Notes: generated by a model not told the origin, from the letters alone. Counted from the stretch's first letter, positions 18,176-26,238 are shown. The stretch is DNA of 64,000 bases from Spirosoma sordidisoli (GCF_004138325.1 NZ_SBLB01000006.1:124001-188000), one strand, 5' to 3'. Numbers and translations: made by a program.

Positions 18176-19540
18176 TTATTTCTGATTGGCCGCGTACCAC
18201 TCGCGGAAACTCTGCTTCGGTGGCTCGGGCATTTCGCGGGCAATGGCCCAGGGGTTGATGGTACCGTTATGCGTCAGCGCGGAGGGCGTGCTGGCCAGCA
18301 TCCGGCGCGCCACCCGTCCCAGCCGGGCATAGAGCCGGGGGCGGGCCAGCACTTTGGCCAGGAGCTGCATGCCGACCCGTTTACCAGCGGGCATGGCTTT
18401 CTGGCTGCCAATGATCTGCCGCCATTTATAGAGCTGAACGTGAATATCGATTTTGACCGGACACACATCGGAGCATGAGCCGCAGAGCGTACTGGCAAAC
18501 GGAAGGGTACTGTGCTTTTTCAGGTCGACATTCGGCGACAGAATCGACCCGATCGGGCCCGGTACTGTATAGTCGTAACTATGGCCGCCACTCCGCCGGT
18601 AAACCGGACAGGTGTTCATACAGGCACCGCACCGGATACACTTCAGCGACGCCCTAAAATCCGGCCGGCCCAGCTGCTCTACCCGCCCGTTATCTACGAT
18701 GATGACGTGCAGTTCCTGGCCGGGGCGGGGCCGGTGAAAATGGCTGGTGTAGGTCGTTGACAGTTGCCCCGTGGCCGAGCGGGCCAGCAGGCGCGTGTAT
18801 ACGCCGAGGTGGTCGAGCCGGGGAATCATCTTCTCGATGCCCATGCTGGCAATATGAACCGGAGCCAGCGTAACGCCCAGGTCGGCATTACCCTCGTTGG
18901 TACATACGACAAACCCGCCCGTTTCGGCAATGGCGAAGTTAACCCCCGACAGCGCTACGTCAGCCGCCACAAAATGCCCGCGCAGGTGCTGACGGGCGGT
19001 TTCGGTCAGAAATTGCGGATCGCTGGCGCCCTCGGGCGTGCCGAGGTGCTTGTGAAAAATCTGACCCACATCTTCCTTCTTGAGATGGATAGCAGGCAGT
19101 ACGATATGGCTCGGTGGCTCGTCGTTGAACTGAATAATTCGTTCGCCCAGATCGGTGTCGACTACCTCTATTCCTTCTTTGATCAGAAACGGGTTCAGAT
19201 GACACTCTTCGGTCAGCATGGATTTGCTCTTGACCAGGCGCTTTCCGTTATGCTGGCGAATGATCTGCAACACGATCTCATTGTGCTCCTGTGCATTGGC
19301 CGCCCAATGGACCCGAATCCCGTTAGCCGTCGCATTCCGCTCAAACTCCTCCAGGTACTCGTCTAACCGGCTGAGCGTATGATTCTTGATCTGCGAAGCC
19401 AGCTCACGCAACTCCTCCCATTCGGGCAACGAATAGGCCATACGGTCGCGTTTCTGGCGTACAAACCAGAGCGCGCCATCATGCCAGGTGGTGCGGTCAA
19501 CGTCGGCCGTAAATCGTTTGGCTGCCTGAGCGTGCGTCAT
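18176..19540 (-). CDS. lutB: L-lactate oxidation iron-sulfur protein LutB
   Basis: LutB/LldF subunit of the LutABC-type L-lactate dehydrogenase system, about 454 residues. It has the N-terminal LUD domain (DUF162: LVKSKSMLTEECHLNPFL, GVNFAIAETGGFVVCTNEGN) and a ferredoxin-like part with CIRCGACMNTCPVY (4Fe-4S) and CGSCSDVCPVKID, then a C-terminal LutB extension. The start at 19540 (MTHAQAAKRFTADV) is favoured over an upstream in-frame site at 19621 that lacks similarity. It converts L-lactate to pyruvate with LutA and LutC. lutA is at 20761-21498, separated by two unrelated genes; no lutC is visible in the window. Confidence 0.93.
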   Translation of the reverse strand: MTHAQAAKRFTADVDRTTWHDGALWFVRQKRDRMAYSLPEWEELRELASQIKNHTLSRLDEYLEEFERNATANGIRVHWAANAQEHNEIVLQIIRQHNGKRLVKSKSMLTEECHLNPFLIKEGIEVVDTDLGERIIQFNDEPPSHIVLPAIHLKKEDVGQIFHKHLGTPEGASDPQFLTETARQHLRGHFVAADVALSGVNFAIAETGGFVVCTNEGNADLGVTLAPVHIASMGIEKMIPRLDHLGVYTRLLARSATGQLSTTYTSHFHRPRPGQELHVIIVDNGRVEQLGRPDFRASLKCIRCGACMNTCPVYRRSGGHSYDYTVPGPIGSILSPNVDLKKHSTLPFASTLCGSCSDVCPVKIDIHVQLYKWRQIIGSQKAMPAGKRVGMQLLAKVLARPRLYARLGRVARRMLASTPSALTHNGTINPWAIAREMPEPPKQSFREWYAANQK

Positions 19541-19719
19541 GTGAGTAGGGTTCTGCAAAAAGATAGTTTCGCTGGTTCGCTGCCGGTCTGCGCTCCAGTC
19601 GCCTGGGCCGGGCTTACCCAAAATTACGGCAAAGCAACCGCATTTCCCGGCCCGATTGTCAGTTAAACAGGCTCGTCGAGTAACAGCTTTGCTGCGCGGT
19701 TCAGGACCCAGGCACCTGC

Positions 19720-19920
19720 TTAATCGGTTTCGTCTAATTCAAATAACGCTTCTACCGGCTTTTGGAATACGTGAGCCAGCTTCAACGCCAGAATGGTGGA
19801 TGGCACGTACCGGCTCGTTTCAATCGAGTTTATAGTTTGACGGCTCACCCCAATTCGATCAGCCAGGTCGGCCTGAGAGAGATTATTTTCAGCGCGGCAT
19901 ACTTTCAGACGGTTCTTCAT
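19720..19920 (-). CDS. XRE-family small DNA-binding regulator
   Basis: 66-residue protein that is essentially one Cro/C1-type helix-turn-helix: LSQADLADRIGVSRQTINSIE is the classic recognition unit. Such 66-72 residue regulators are often encoded with a small multi-span membrane protein, as here: its ATG overlaps the stop codon of the upstream membrane gene (ATGA, 19917-19920), indicating translational coupling. Target unknown; GTAAAG-containing repeats upstream of the pair (20351-20395, including the palindrome GTAAATTTTAC at 20385-20395) are candidate autoregulatory sites. Confidence 0.88.
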   Translation of the reverse strand: MKNRLKVCRAENNLSQADLADRIGVSRQTINSIETSRYVPSTILALKLAHVFQKPVEALFELDETD

Positions 19921-20348
19921 GCGGTCAACTGCTGGGTATCGCGATGGGTAAGCCAGCGAAAACGACCGATGAATACCAGCAATACGGTAAACATGTTATA
20001 GATCATCATGCTAAAAAATACCCCGTCGTACGTGACTATAATGGCGACAACCAAAATGAGATAGTTTATATACACACTCCATTGCAAGGCTTCGAGCCGT
20101 AGCCTGCCAGTTCGCTCGTCCTCAATTTTCTCCCGAGAAAAAGCAATCAGCAATAAGCCCACAATACTTCCTAGACTGGCTATTTCATCCGTAAAGTTAC
20201 CAGGTAATAAGGCAGTAGGCGAACCTATGGATAACCAGTCGATAGTATACTCACCATATAAAACAAAAAGTCCCAATATAACTGATGGAACCACGATCAG
20301 CCAGCCAGCTAACCGGTATTGATGCGGAAAAAGCCATTTTGTATTCAT
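19917..20348 (-). CDS. four-span membrane protein coupled to XRE regulator
   Basis: 143-residue membrane protein with four predicted spans (LAGWLIVVPSVILGLFVLY, IASLGSIVGLLLIAF, VYINYLILVVAIIVTYDGVFF and MIYNMFTVLLVFIGRF). The loop SREKIEDERTGRLRLEALQWS is the DERT-type signature of DUF2178-like proteins, which are often paired with a short XRE regulator. The start at 20348 is preferred to an in-frame start at 20405 because the upstream residues break the first span. The base composition is more AT-rich than the flanking lut genes. Role unknown; perhaps a sensor modulating the regulator. Confidence 0.75.
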   Translation of the reverse strand: MNTKWLFPHQYRLAGWLIVVPSVILGLFVLYGEYTIDWLSIGSPTALLPGNFTDEIASLGSIVGLLLIAFSREKIEDERTGRLRLEALQWSVYINYLILVVAIIVTYDGVFFSMMIYNMFTVLLVFIGRFRWLTHRDTQQLTA

Positions 20349-20405
20349 ATAAATGTAAAGTTTGTTTGACCATGCAATGGTAAAGTAAATTTTACATATA
20401 GTCAA

Positions 20406-20760
20406 ATAAACTAGTCTTTTTTATGGCAAATTTTGCAGGAGTTTGTTCGGAAGCCGGTAAAGAGGCATTGCCCCGCCAAGGATAAAGGTGGTGAACCAAT
20501 GCAGGTGAGTTTATAGACAGACGCACCGCCGGGGCTACAGAGAAGGATTAGGCAGGACAGGGCTATCGACATGGCGCCCCTGGGGCTACGAAAGCGGATT
20601 GGCTTAGGTGGGGCCAGCGATATGACGCACCGCCCAGACTCGATGAAACAATGTGTTAATAACCTCACCCCTCTACCGCCGTAGGTGCGGTATGTCAGTA
20701 GCTTCCAGGACAGAAATCCGACACAAAGTCCCAGCGGGGCGACACGGTATCAACCATCAA
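20406..20760. other. intergenic region, no confident gene
   Basis: 355 bases upstream of the XRE/membrane pair and downstream of lutA. It contains an open frame on the minus strand (20411-20668, GTG start) whose last residues read CKICHKKD, i.e. a CxxCH heme-type motif, but the frame has no recognisable export signal or fold and unusual codon use; I do not call it. An imperfect direct repeat of about 51 bp lies at 20520-20634. It may be a decayed gene or an insertion scar. Confidence 0.4.
20520..20634. repeat. imperfect ~51-bp direct repeat, 2+ copies
   Basis: The block GACGCACCGCCGGGGCTAC starting at 20520 recurs as GCGCCCCTGGGGCTAC from about 20574, and GACGCACCGCC again at 20624-20634, giving a period near 51 bases; the intervening GGATT and CGA(C/T)AT(G) positions are also conserved. 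Identity is only moderate. Confidence 0.45.
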
Positions 20761-21498
20761 TTATGTAGTGGCCGTTAATATCTCGGCGACATGCATCACC
20801 CGCAGAGGAAGCTTCTGACGCCGGACAATTCCTTCCAGATGCATCAGGCAGGACACATCGCCACCGGTAATCACCTGGGCTCCGTTTTTGACATGATCCG
20901 ACACACGATCCTGCCCCATCCGGGCCGACACAGCGGCCTCTGACACGCAGAACGCTCCCCCAAAACCACAGCACTCATCATACCGATCCAGCTCGACCAG
21001 CTCCAACCCCCGAACCTGCTTCAACAAGCGGCTCAGATGACCATCGCGACTCGGCGACATCTCCGAATCACTGGCCAGGCGCAGGCCCCGCTGACCGTGG
21101 CAACTCTGGTGCAGACCCACCCGGTACGGAAATTCAGCGTTGATACTCGTGATACCGAGCACCTCGGTCAGGAACTGCACCAGTTCATACGTGCGCTCCC
21201 GAACGTGCTTTACGGCGGGCGTCTGCTCAATGATGTTGAAATGCTTTCGGACGTGGTAAACGCAGCTACCCGATGGCGCAACGATGTAATCGAAATCGGC
21301 AAAGGTCCGTACGTAGTTGTGGTAGACCGGAATCGAATCGGCTTCGCAACCTGCGTTGGCCATGGGTTGTCCACAGCAGGTCTGCTCCATGGGGAAGACA
21401 GCCTGCACCCCCAGCCGCTCCAGAAGCTGCAGCGTAGCGATGCCTACCTGCGGGTAGAACTGGTCAACGTAGCAGGGAATGAATAGAGCAACGTTCAT
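20761..21498 (-). CDS. lutA: L-lactate oxidation protein LutA
   Basis: LutA/YkgE family iron-sulfur oxidoreductase subunit, 245 residues. The two CCG domains are clear: ALFIPCYVDQFYP...EQTCCGQPMANAG, and HQSCHG...YDECCGFGGAFCVSEAAVS. With LutB it oxidises L-lactate to pyruvate. It is the last gene before the XRE/membrane pair that separates it from lutB, and it follows the mutarotase gene at 66 bases, suggesting cotranscription with the sugar genes upstream (mutarotase, fucP). Confidence 0.92.
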   Translation of the reverse strand: MNVALFIPCYVDQFYPQVGIATLQLLERLGVQAVFPMEQTCCGQPMANAGCEADSIPVYHNYVRTFADFDYIVAPSGSCVYHVRKHFNIIEQTPAVKHVRERTYELVQFLTEVLGITSINAEFPYRVGLHQSCHGQRGLRLASDSEMSPSRDGHLSRLLKQVRGLELVELDRYDECCGFGGAFCVSEAAVSARMGQDRVSDHVKNGAQVITGGDVSCLMHLEGIVRRQKLPLRVMHVAEILTATT

Positions 21499-21564
21499 AC
21501 CGTAGTGCCGAACCTCCGGGCCCGGAAGAAATCGTTTGTTGCGACCGAACCCGGCAGGCCAGCC

Positions 21565-21891
21565 TTACAGACTAAAAATTTTGTTCATCAACAGCCACTT
21601 CTCACCGGGCTGCGCCATGGGCAGCGCCTGCTGGTAGGTCCACATGAGGTCTTCCCACTTCTGTACGATGGGGTTAGCCGCATCGGCTGCGGCTTTGGCA
21701 TCGAAGGAGAACGAATCATTGGTTTCCATCAGCATGAACAGCCGGTTCCCGACCCGGTAGATCTCCATGGCCGTTATGCCCGACTCGCGGATACTGGCTT
21801 CGATATCGGGCCAGATTTGCTCGTGGTAGCGTTCGTATTCGGCAATCAGCGCCGGGTCATCTTTCAGGTCTAGAGCAAGAGCGTATCGCAT
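21565..21891 (-). CDS. rhaM: L-rhamnose/L-fucose mutarotase
   Basis: RhaM-type (DUF718) mutarotase, 108 residues, interconverting pyranose anomers. Conserved segments are RYALALDLKDDPALIAEYERYHEQIWPDI, EIYRVGNRLFMLMET and the C-terminal KWLLMNKIFSL with the Trp typical of the family. ATG at 21891 is chosen over a GTG two codons upstream. Because the gene lies 5 bases after the fucP stop and beside an L-fucose-type SDR, the physiological sugar is more likely L-fucose than L-rhamnose, despite the family name. Confidence 0.9.
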   Translation of the reverse strand: MRYALALDLKDDPALIAEYERYHEQIWPDIEASIRESGITAMEIYRVGNRLFMLMETNDSFSFDAKAAADAANPIVQKWEDLMWTYQQALPMAQPGEKWLLMNKIFSL

Positions 21892-21896
21892 GGCCA

Positions 21897-23279
21897 CTAA
21901 ACGATGGGGGCGTGTTCAACCTCCGATGCCCGCGCCTGATACCCCTGCAGAGCGTAGAAGACGATGTACGAAAAACAAACCAGCGGCACGATCAGCGCGT
22001 AAACGGCTCCTTTGGCAAACAGCGCCCCGGCAACCAGCGGCAGCAGTGCCCCGCCCACAATGCTCATAATCACGAGCGACGACGCAATTTTCGACTCGGC
22101 TCCCAGGTTCTTGGTAGCCAGCGCGAAGATGGTCGGGAACATGATACTCTGGAAGAAATACGTGAAACTCAGCGCGATAACGGCCGTCAGCCCGCCCGAC
22201 ACCATGGCCAGAATGACCATCAGTACCGAACCCGCCGAGAACAGGGCCAGCACCTGGTTGGGCCGGATACGCGTCATCATCGATGTACCGACGAACCGGC
22301 CGAGCATGAACAGCAGCAGGGCAAACGACGCGTGAAAACCGGCCACCTGGGTCGGCGACAGATCACCCGATGCGCCCCCGGTCAGGGTGTTGATGCCGTT
22401 CATGTAGCCCTCGGCCAGCGCCCAGTGCCCATCGCGGGAGAAGTCTAGCTTCAGATCGACGAAATAGCCCCAGAGCGTAGCCTGAGCCCCTACGTTTACG
22501 AACTGAGCAATGACGCCCAGCGCCAGCTGCCGATGCCGCAGTACGCTGAAAATCGGAATCTTACCAGCCGCCTGCTCTTCTTCAGCACCGACCTCCGGCA
22601 TTTTGGTGATCGCAAACAGAATGGTAACGAGTGCAATGATCAGCCCGATGGCCAGATAGGGGCCCTGCACCGAGAGCGCTTCCTGCACCCGAATGGCTTC
22701 GGCCTGGGCCGAGTCCATGGCGGTGAGCATTTCGGGGGTGTACTCCGTTTTCGAGAAGATAAACAGCGCCCCGATAATCGGTCCCAGAATGATGCTGATG
22801 CCGTTGAACGACTGCGAAAAATTGAGCCGCCATTCGGCCTTGGTCGGATCGCCGAGTACGGTTACGTAGAGGTTGGCGGCCGTTTCGAGAAAGGCAATTC
22901 CGCAGGCCATGGTAAACAGGGCGAACAGGAAAAAGCCGTATACCCGTACCTCGGCGGCCGGGTAGAACAGAAAGGCTCCGCCCCCGTAGAGCAGCAAACC
23001 GAACAGGATACCCCGCTTGTAGCCAAATCGACGCATGACATAACCGGCGGGTAAGGCCATGAAGAAATAGCCGAGGTAGAAGGCGAAATCGACAATGCCA
23101 GCCTGAAAGCGGTTCAGATCGAGCGCAATCTGAAACTGCTTGATCAGCGATCCGTTGAGACTGTTGGCCAGGCCCCACAGGAAAAACAAACTGGTGACCA
23201 GCGCAAACGCAATTTTGTAATTACCGGTAGCCTGACCAGGTTTCAGGGTAACGTTTTCGGTTGAAGGTCCGAGTGCCAT
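21897..23279 (-). CDS. fucP: L-fucose:proton symporter FucP family
   Basis: Major facilitator superfamily sugar permease, 460 residues, twelve predicted spans, FucP subfamily. The diagnostic N-terminal segment FALVTSLFFLWGLANSLNGSLIKQFQIAL and the motif YFFMALPAGYVMRRFGYKRGI are present. Substrate is probably L-fucose or a related 6-deoxyhexose, supported by the adjacent mutarotase and SDR. The upstream SDR gene ends 117 bases away; both are likely in one transcript. Note that FucP relatives also carry other hexoses, so the substrate remains inferred. Confidence 0.92.
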   Translation of the reverse strand: MALGPSTENVTLKPGQATGNYKIAFALVTSLFFLWGLANSLNGSLIKQFQIALDLNRFQAGIVDFAFYLGYFFMALPAGYVMRRFGYKRGILFGLLLYGGGAFLFYPAAEVRVYGFFLFALFTMACGIAFLETAANLYVTVLGDPTKAEWRLNFSQSFNGISIILGPIIGALFIFSKTEYTPEMLTAMDSAQAEAIRVQEALSVQGPYLAIGLIIALVTILFAITKMPEVGAEEEQAAGKIPIFSVLRHRQLALGVIAQFVNVGAQATLWGYFVDLKLDFSRDGHWALAEGYMNGINTLTGGASGDLSPTQVAGFHASFALLLFMLGRFVGTSMMTRIRPNQVLALFSAGSVLMVILAMVSGGLTAVIALSFTYFFQSIMFPTIFALATKNLGAESKIASSLVIMSIVGGALLPLVAGALFAKGAVYALIVPLVCFSYIVFYALQGYQARASEVEHAPIV

Positions 23280-23396
23280 TGGGTAGGGTTTAGAAATACA
23301 GAAAGCAGGAGCGCCGACCCGGCAGCGAGAGCCGCCCGAAGCCGACAGAAACAGTCAAATATAGGTCGGTTTTTGACAAACGCCGTAGCCCGGCCG

Positions 23397-24182
23397 TTAG
23401 TCGGTAATAGCCCGATCCAGGTGCGTATAGCCACCGTCGACGTGGATGAGCTGGCCGGTGGTGTGGCTCGACCGGTCCGAAAGCAGGAACGCCACCGCGT
23501 TGGCAATCTCTTCGGTGGTTGTCATCCGTCGCTCCAGCGGAATCTTCGAAACGATCTGTTGCAGCTTCTTATCCGGATCGGGCAGGGTTTTGATCCAGTT
23601 GGCGTAGAGGGGTGTCCAGCTTTCGGCCACAACTACGCAGTTGACCCGGATGCCGTACGGGAGTAGCTCAACGGCCCATTCGCGGGTGAGTGCGTTTCGG
23701 CCACCGTTGGCAGCGGCATAGGCCGAGGTGCCCCCCTGCCCCGTTTCCGCCACTTTCGAGCCTATATTGACAATGGCCCCTTTAGAAGCTTTCAGCGCGG
23801 GTAGCGCATGATGAACAATCAAATAATAGTGGACCAGGTTGCTGTGGAGCGATTTCATAAAAGCCTCGTACGAGCCGTTCTCCAGACTGACGCCGTCATT
23901 GACCCCGGCGTTGTTAACAACCCCATCGATCCGGCCGTACTGAGCCAGGACCTGCTCTACCGCCCGCCGACAGTCATCGGGTCGGCTGAGCTCGGCCGCA
24001 AACTGATGGGCCTGACCGCCATCAGCCCGCAGGGCATCTACCATTTTGAGGTTGTCGGCTTCGTTGCGGCCAATGATGACCGGAATGGCGCCTTCGGCTG
24101 CCAGCACCCGGCTAATGCCTTCGCCTATTCCTTTCGCCCCGCCCGTAACGAGGATGATTTTATCCTGAAGATTTAGGTTCAT
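23397..24182 (-). CDS. SDR dehydrogenase, L-fucose-type, with Asn in place of catalytic Lys
   Basis: Short-chain dehydrogenase of 261 residues with the cofactor motif VTGGAKGIGEG and NNAG and a catalytic Ser in NIGSK. The expected YxxxK reads Y155-A-A-A-N159, so the active-site Lys is Asn; I checked this at nucleotide level (AAC). The sugar context makes an L-fucose or 2-keto-3-deoxy-L-fuconate dehydrogenase role attractive, but the missing Lys may mean altered chemistry or a relocated lysine. Start at 24182 (ATG) is preferred over a TTG two codons upstream. Possibly expressed with fucP. Confidence 0.85.
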   Translation of the reverse strand: MNLNLQDKIILVTGGAKGIGEGISRVLAAEGAIPVIIGRNEADNLKMVDALRADGGQAHQFAAELSRPDDCRRAVEQVLAQYGRIDGVVNNAGVNDGVSLENGSYEAFMKSLHSNLVHYYLIVHHALPALKASKGAIVNIGSKVAETGQGGTSAYAAANGGRNALTREWAVELLPYGIRVNCVVVAESWTPLYANWIKTLPDPDKKLQQIVSKIPLERRMTTTEEIANAVAFLLSDRSSHTTGQLIHVDGGYTHLDRAITD

Positions 24183-24197
24183 TACCAAAATGAATTA

Positions 24198-24261
24198 ACA
24201 GTCATTCGTGGTCATTAAGTAGCGATTGCCCGTAAACTACTGAATGAGCACGAATGACTGT
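24198..24261. promoter_or_regulatory. 19-bp inverted repeat upstream of SDR
   Basis: ACAGTCATTCGTGGTCATT (24198-24216) and AATGAGCACGAATGACTGT (24243-24261) pair over 18 of 19 positions, with a 26-base loop. It lies between manA and the SDR on the minus strand. It could be a stem that terminates manA read-through or a binding site controlling the fuc genes; the minus-strand tail is only weakly T-rich. Confidence 0.65.
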
Positions 24262-24299
24262 CCCGGTCAGGAAGGACTACCTGAGGGTGTCCGGCGCCG

Positions 24300-25277
24300 T
24301 TAGGGTACGTACGTTTCCAGCACGGTCATGTCGCCGTCGGGGACGAGCGTAACGTTCCGGACCGAAGCCGGAATCAGCACACACTGCCCCATTTTGAGCG
24401 AAACGCTATAGCCTCCGGGTGCATTGACGGTCAGCCCGCCCGATACGCAGATCAGGACAACGAACGAGTCGAGGTGGGTATAGTCGTGCTCGACTTCCTG
24501 GGTGAAGTTCAGCACGTTCGTGACGAAATAGTCGCTTTTAACGGCGTTGACGCTCTCGTTCTGCTTGCGCTCGTAGGCGGTCTTGTACTGGTCGTAATGG
24601 TGGTAGTCGATGGCATCGACGGCGAGTTCGGTATGGAGCTCCCGTTTCTGGCCGGTTGTGGCATCGACCCGGTCAAAGTCGTAGATGCGGTAGGTCGTAT
24701 CGGAGGTTTGCTGAATTTCGGCCAGCAGCAGTCCTTTCCCAATGTAGTGGACCCGGCCTGCGGGCAGGAAAAATACATCGCCGGCCTGGGCTTCTTCGAT
24801 GTTCAGCAGGTCCTGAATGGTATTATCGGCAACGGCTTTTACGTATTCTTCCTGGCTGACCTCCCGGTTAAAACCCGAGTTGAGCCTGGCCCCTTCGTCG
24901 GCCTGGATGATGTACCACATTTCGGTTTTGCCGTAGCCGCTCCCGCGCTGCTCAGCCAGCTTATCGTCAGGGTGTACCTGAATAGACAGGTCGTCGTTGG
25001 CGTCGATGAATTTGATCAGCAACGGAAACCGGTCGCCATACTGTTCGTATACGCGCTGCCCTACCAGTTCTCCTTTATACTGCTGCACCAGTTCGCGCAG
25101 CGATTTTCCTTTCAGCGCGCCCTCCCGAACAACCGATACGTTGCCTTCAACGTCGGACACCTCCCAGGTTTCTCCGCAGTTGGGCAGGGGCGAAAAGTCT
25201 TTCCCCAAAACCGTTTTAATTTTCTGACCACCCCAGATTTTGTCTTTGAAAATAGTTTCGAACGTAAGCGGATACAT
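24300..25277 (-). CDS. manA: class I mannose-6-phosphate isomerase
   Basis: Type I zinc-dependent phosphomannose isomerase, 325 residues, interconverting mannose 6-phosphate and fructose 6-phosphate. Zinc and active-site signatures include LSIQVHPDDKLAEQRG, KTEMWYIIQ, FFLPAGRVHYIGKG and the C-terminal lid. The N-terminus MYPLTFETIFKDKIWGG is standard. It supplies GDP-mannose/GDP-fucose precursors or allows mannose use; the GH92 alpha-mannosidase elsewhere in the window would give it substrate, though the two need not be coregulated. The gene is divergent from tetR. Confidence 0.93.
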   Translation of the reverse strand: MYPLTFETIFKDKIWGGQKIKTVLGKDFSPLPNCGETWEVSDVEGNVSVVREGALKGKSLRELVQQYKGELVGQRVYEQYGDRFPLLIKFIDANDDLSIQVHPDDKLAEQRGSGYGKTEMWYIIQADEGARLNSGFNREVSQEEYVKAVADNTIQDLLNIEEAQAGDVFFLPAGRVHYIGKGLLLAEIQQTSDTTYRIYDFDRVDATTGQKRELHTELAVDAIDYHHYDQYKTAYERKQNESVNAVKSDYFVTNVLNFTQEVEHDYTHLDSFVVLICVSGGLTVNAPGGYSVSLKMGQCVLIPASVRNVTLVPDGDMTVLETYVP

Positions 25278-25510
25278 ATAAATAAGCTATGATTAACGAT
25301 ACATAGTGCGCCAAAGCCCGTCAGGAGATTGTCTGACAGTCGGGCTACCGTTCCTGCGGCCAGGTTTGGCATCAACAACGGACCGGCAAGGTACGGGGTT
25401 TGTCGATTCAATGGAAGACGGGCAACTTCAGGGTTAAAAGAATTAGGAAATAGCTACTTTATGACCCCTATTTTGTTGGTTTACCGGGTATTAATTAGCC
25501 AAAATCAAGA

Positions 25511-25530
25511 TTTTAAATGTTTGTTTAAAA
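25511..25530. promoter_or_regulatory. candidate TetR operator, tetR side
   Basis: Sequence TTTTAAATGTTTGTTTAAAA: its reverse complement is TTTTAAACAAACATTTAAAA, which matches the site before tolC (26239-26258) at 19 of 20 positions. Half-sites TTTTAAA/TTTAAAA form an inverted repeat. It lies 17 bases upstream of the -33-like TTG. The surrounding 308-base divergent region otherwise shows nothing recognised. Confidence 0.75.
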
Positions 25531-25546
25531 AAACTATTCAATCTTC

Positions 25547-25577
25547 TTGCGCGTTGTTTGACTAACACATACTTTTG
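25547..25577 (+). promoter_or_regulatory. tetR promoter, Bacteroidota type
   Basis: A -7 element TACTTTTG (25570-25577) matches TAnnTTTG exactly, with TTG 20 bases upstream (25547-25549). Start codon at 25586 lies 9 bases after the box, so the transcript would be almost leaderless unless the second ATG at 25598 is used. Confidence 0.55.
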
Positions 25578-25585
25578 ACTGCCCA

Positions 25586-26221
25586 ATGAAAAAAGCAATG
25601 AACTGTTTCCCATCCCAGTCTACCGAAGAGCGTATCAAGGAAGCTGCCCGGCAGGTATTCCTGGAGAAGGGATTCGACGGGGCCACTTCGCGCGATATTG
25701 CCGAAGCCGCCGGGATCAACATTGCCCTGACCAACTATTACTTCCGAAGCAAGGAAAAGCTGTTTGTCACCATTTTCGAGGAGATTACCGAGTTCTTCTT
25801 TACCGGCATGTCGGCCATTCTGAACAAGCCGATCAGCCTGCGCGAGAAAATTGCCGAACTGATCGAGCATGACTTCCGGATGCTGCGCGAAAATCCCCGC
25901 CTGATCAACTTCATCCTCAACGAGGTACACCGGAACCCGGAGCGGATGGGCAAAATGATTGGCTTACAGAAAGTCCTTCACCACTCGATGCTGGACGAAC
26001 AGGTTCAGCGGGAAGTGAGACAGGGTACCATTCGACCCATCAGTTCCATGCACCTCATGACCATGATGGTATCCAACATCCATTTCCTGTTCGTGAGCAA
26101 ACCCATGACCACGCAAATCTGGAACATGACCGAAGACGAGTTTACGAAGTTTGCCGACGCACACAAGAACCTCGTTATCGATATGGTAACCAACTACTTA
26201 TTCGAATCAGAAAAGGCCTAG
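25586..26221 (+). CDS. TetR/AcrR family regulator
   Basis: 211-residue repressor with the TetR-N helix-turn-helix at about residues 14-60 (STEERIKEAARQVFLEKGFDGATSRDIAEAAGINIALTNYYF-type pattern) and a helical ligand-binding C-terminal domain. It precedes the TolC/adaptor/RND operon and probably controls it and itself: near-identical palindromic sites sit before both. The second methionine (25598) is an alternative start. Ligand unknown, presumably the pump's substrate. The gene has its own small terminator overlapping its stop codon. Confidence 0.88.
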   Translation: MKKAMNCFPSQSTEERIKEAARQVFLEKGFDGATSRDIAEAAGINIALTNYYFRSKEKLFVTIFEEITEFFFTGMSAILNKPISLREKIAELIEHDFRMLRENPRLINFILNEVHRNPERMGKMIGLQKVLHHSMLDEQVQREVRQGTIRPISSMHLMTMMVSNIHFLFVSKPMTTQIWNMTEDEFTKFADAHKNLVIDMVTNYLFESEKA

Positions 26222-26231
26222 CCTTTTTTTT
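26211..26231 (+). terminator. terminator overlapping tetR stop
   Basis: AAAAGGC (26211-26217), three-base loop CTA, GCCTTTT (26221-26227) and a further T run. The stem is only 7 bp with a weak AT-rich base, but a T tract follows, so it plausibly ends the tetR transcript before the tolC operator. Confidence 0.5.
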
Positions 26232-26238
26232 GCCCTAA

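Noticed and set aside
20411-20668. 85-residue frame ending in CKICH as a cytochrome
   Set aside because: One CxxCH at the very C-terminus without signal peptide or axial-ligand fold; GTG start and repeats make a gene unlikely.
23397-24182. SDR gene as a pseudogene because of the missing Lys
   Set aside because: Frame is intact, length is normal and cofactor motif, Ser and Tyr are kept.
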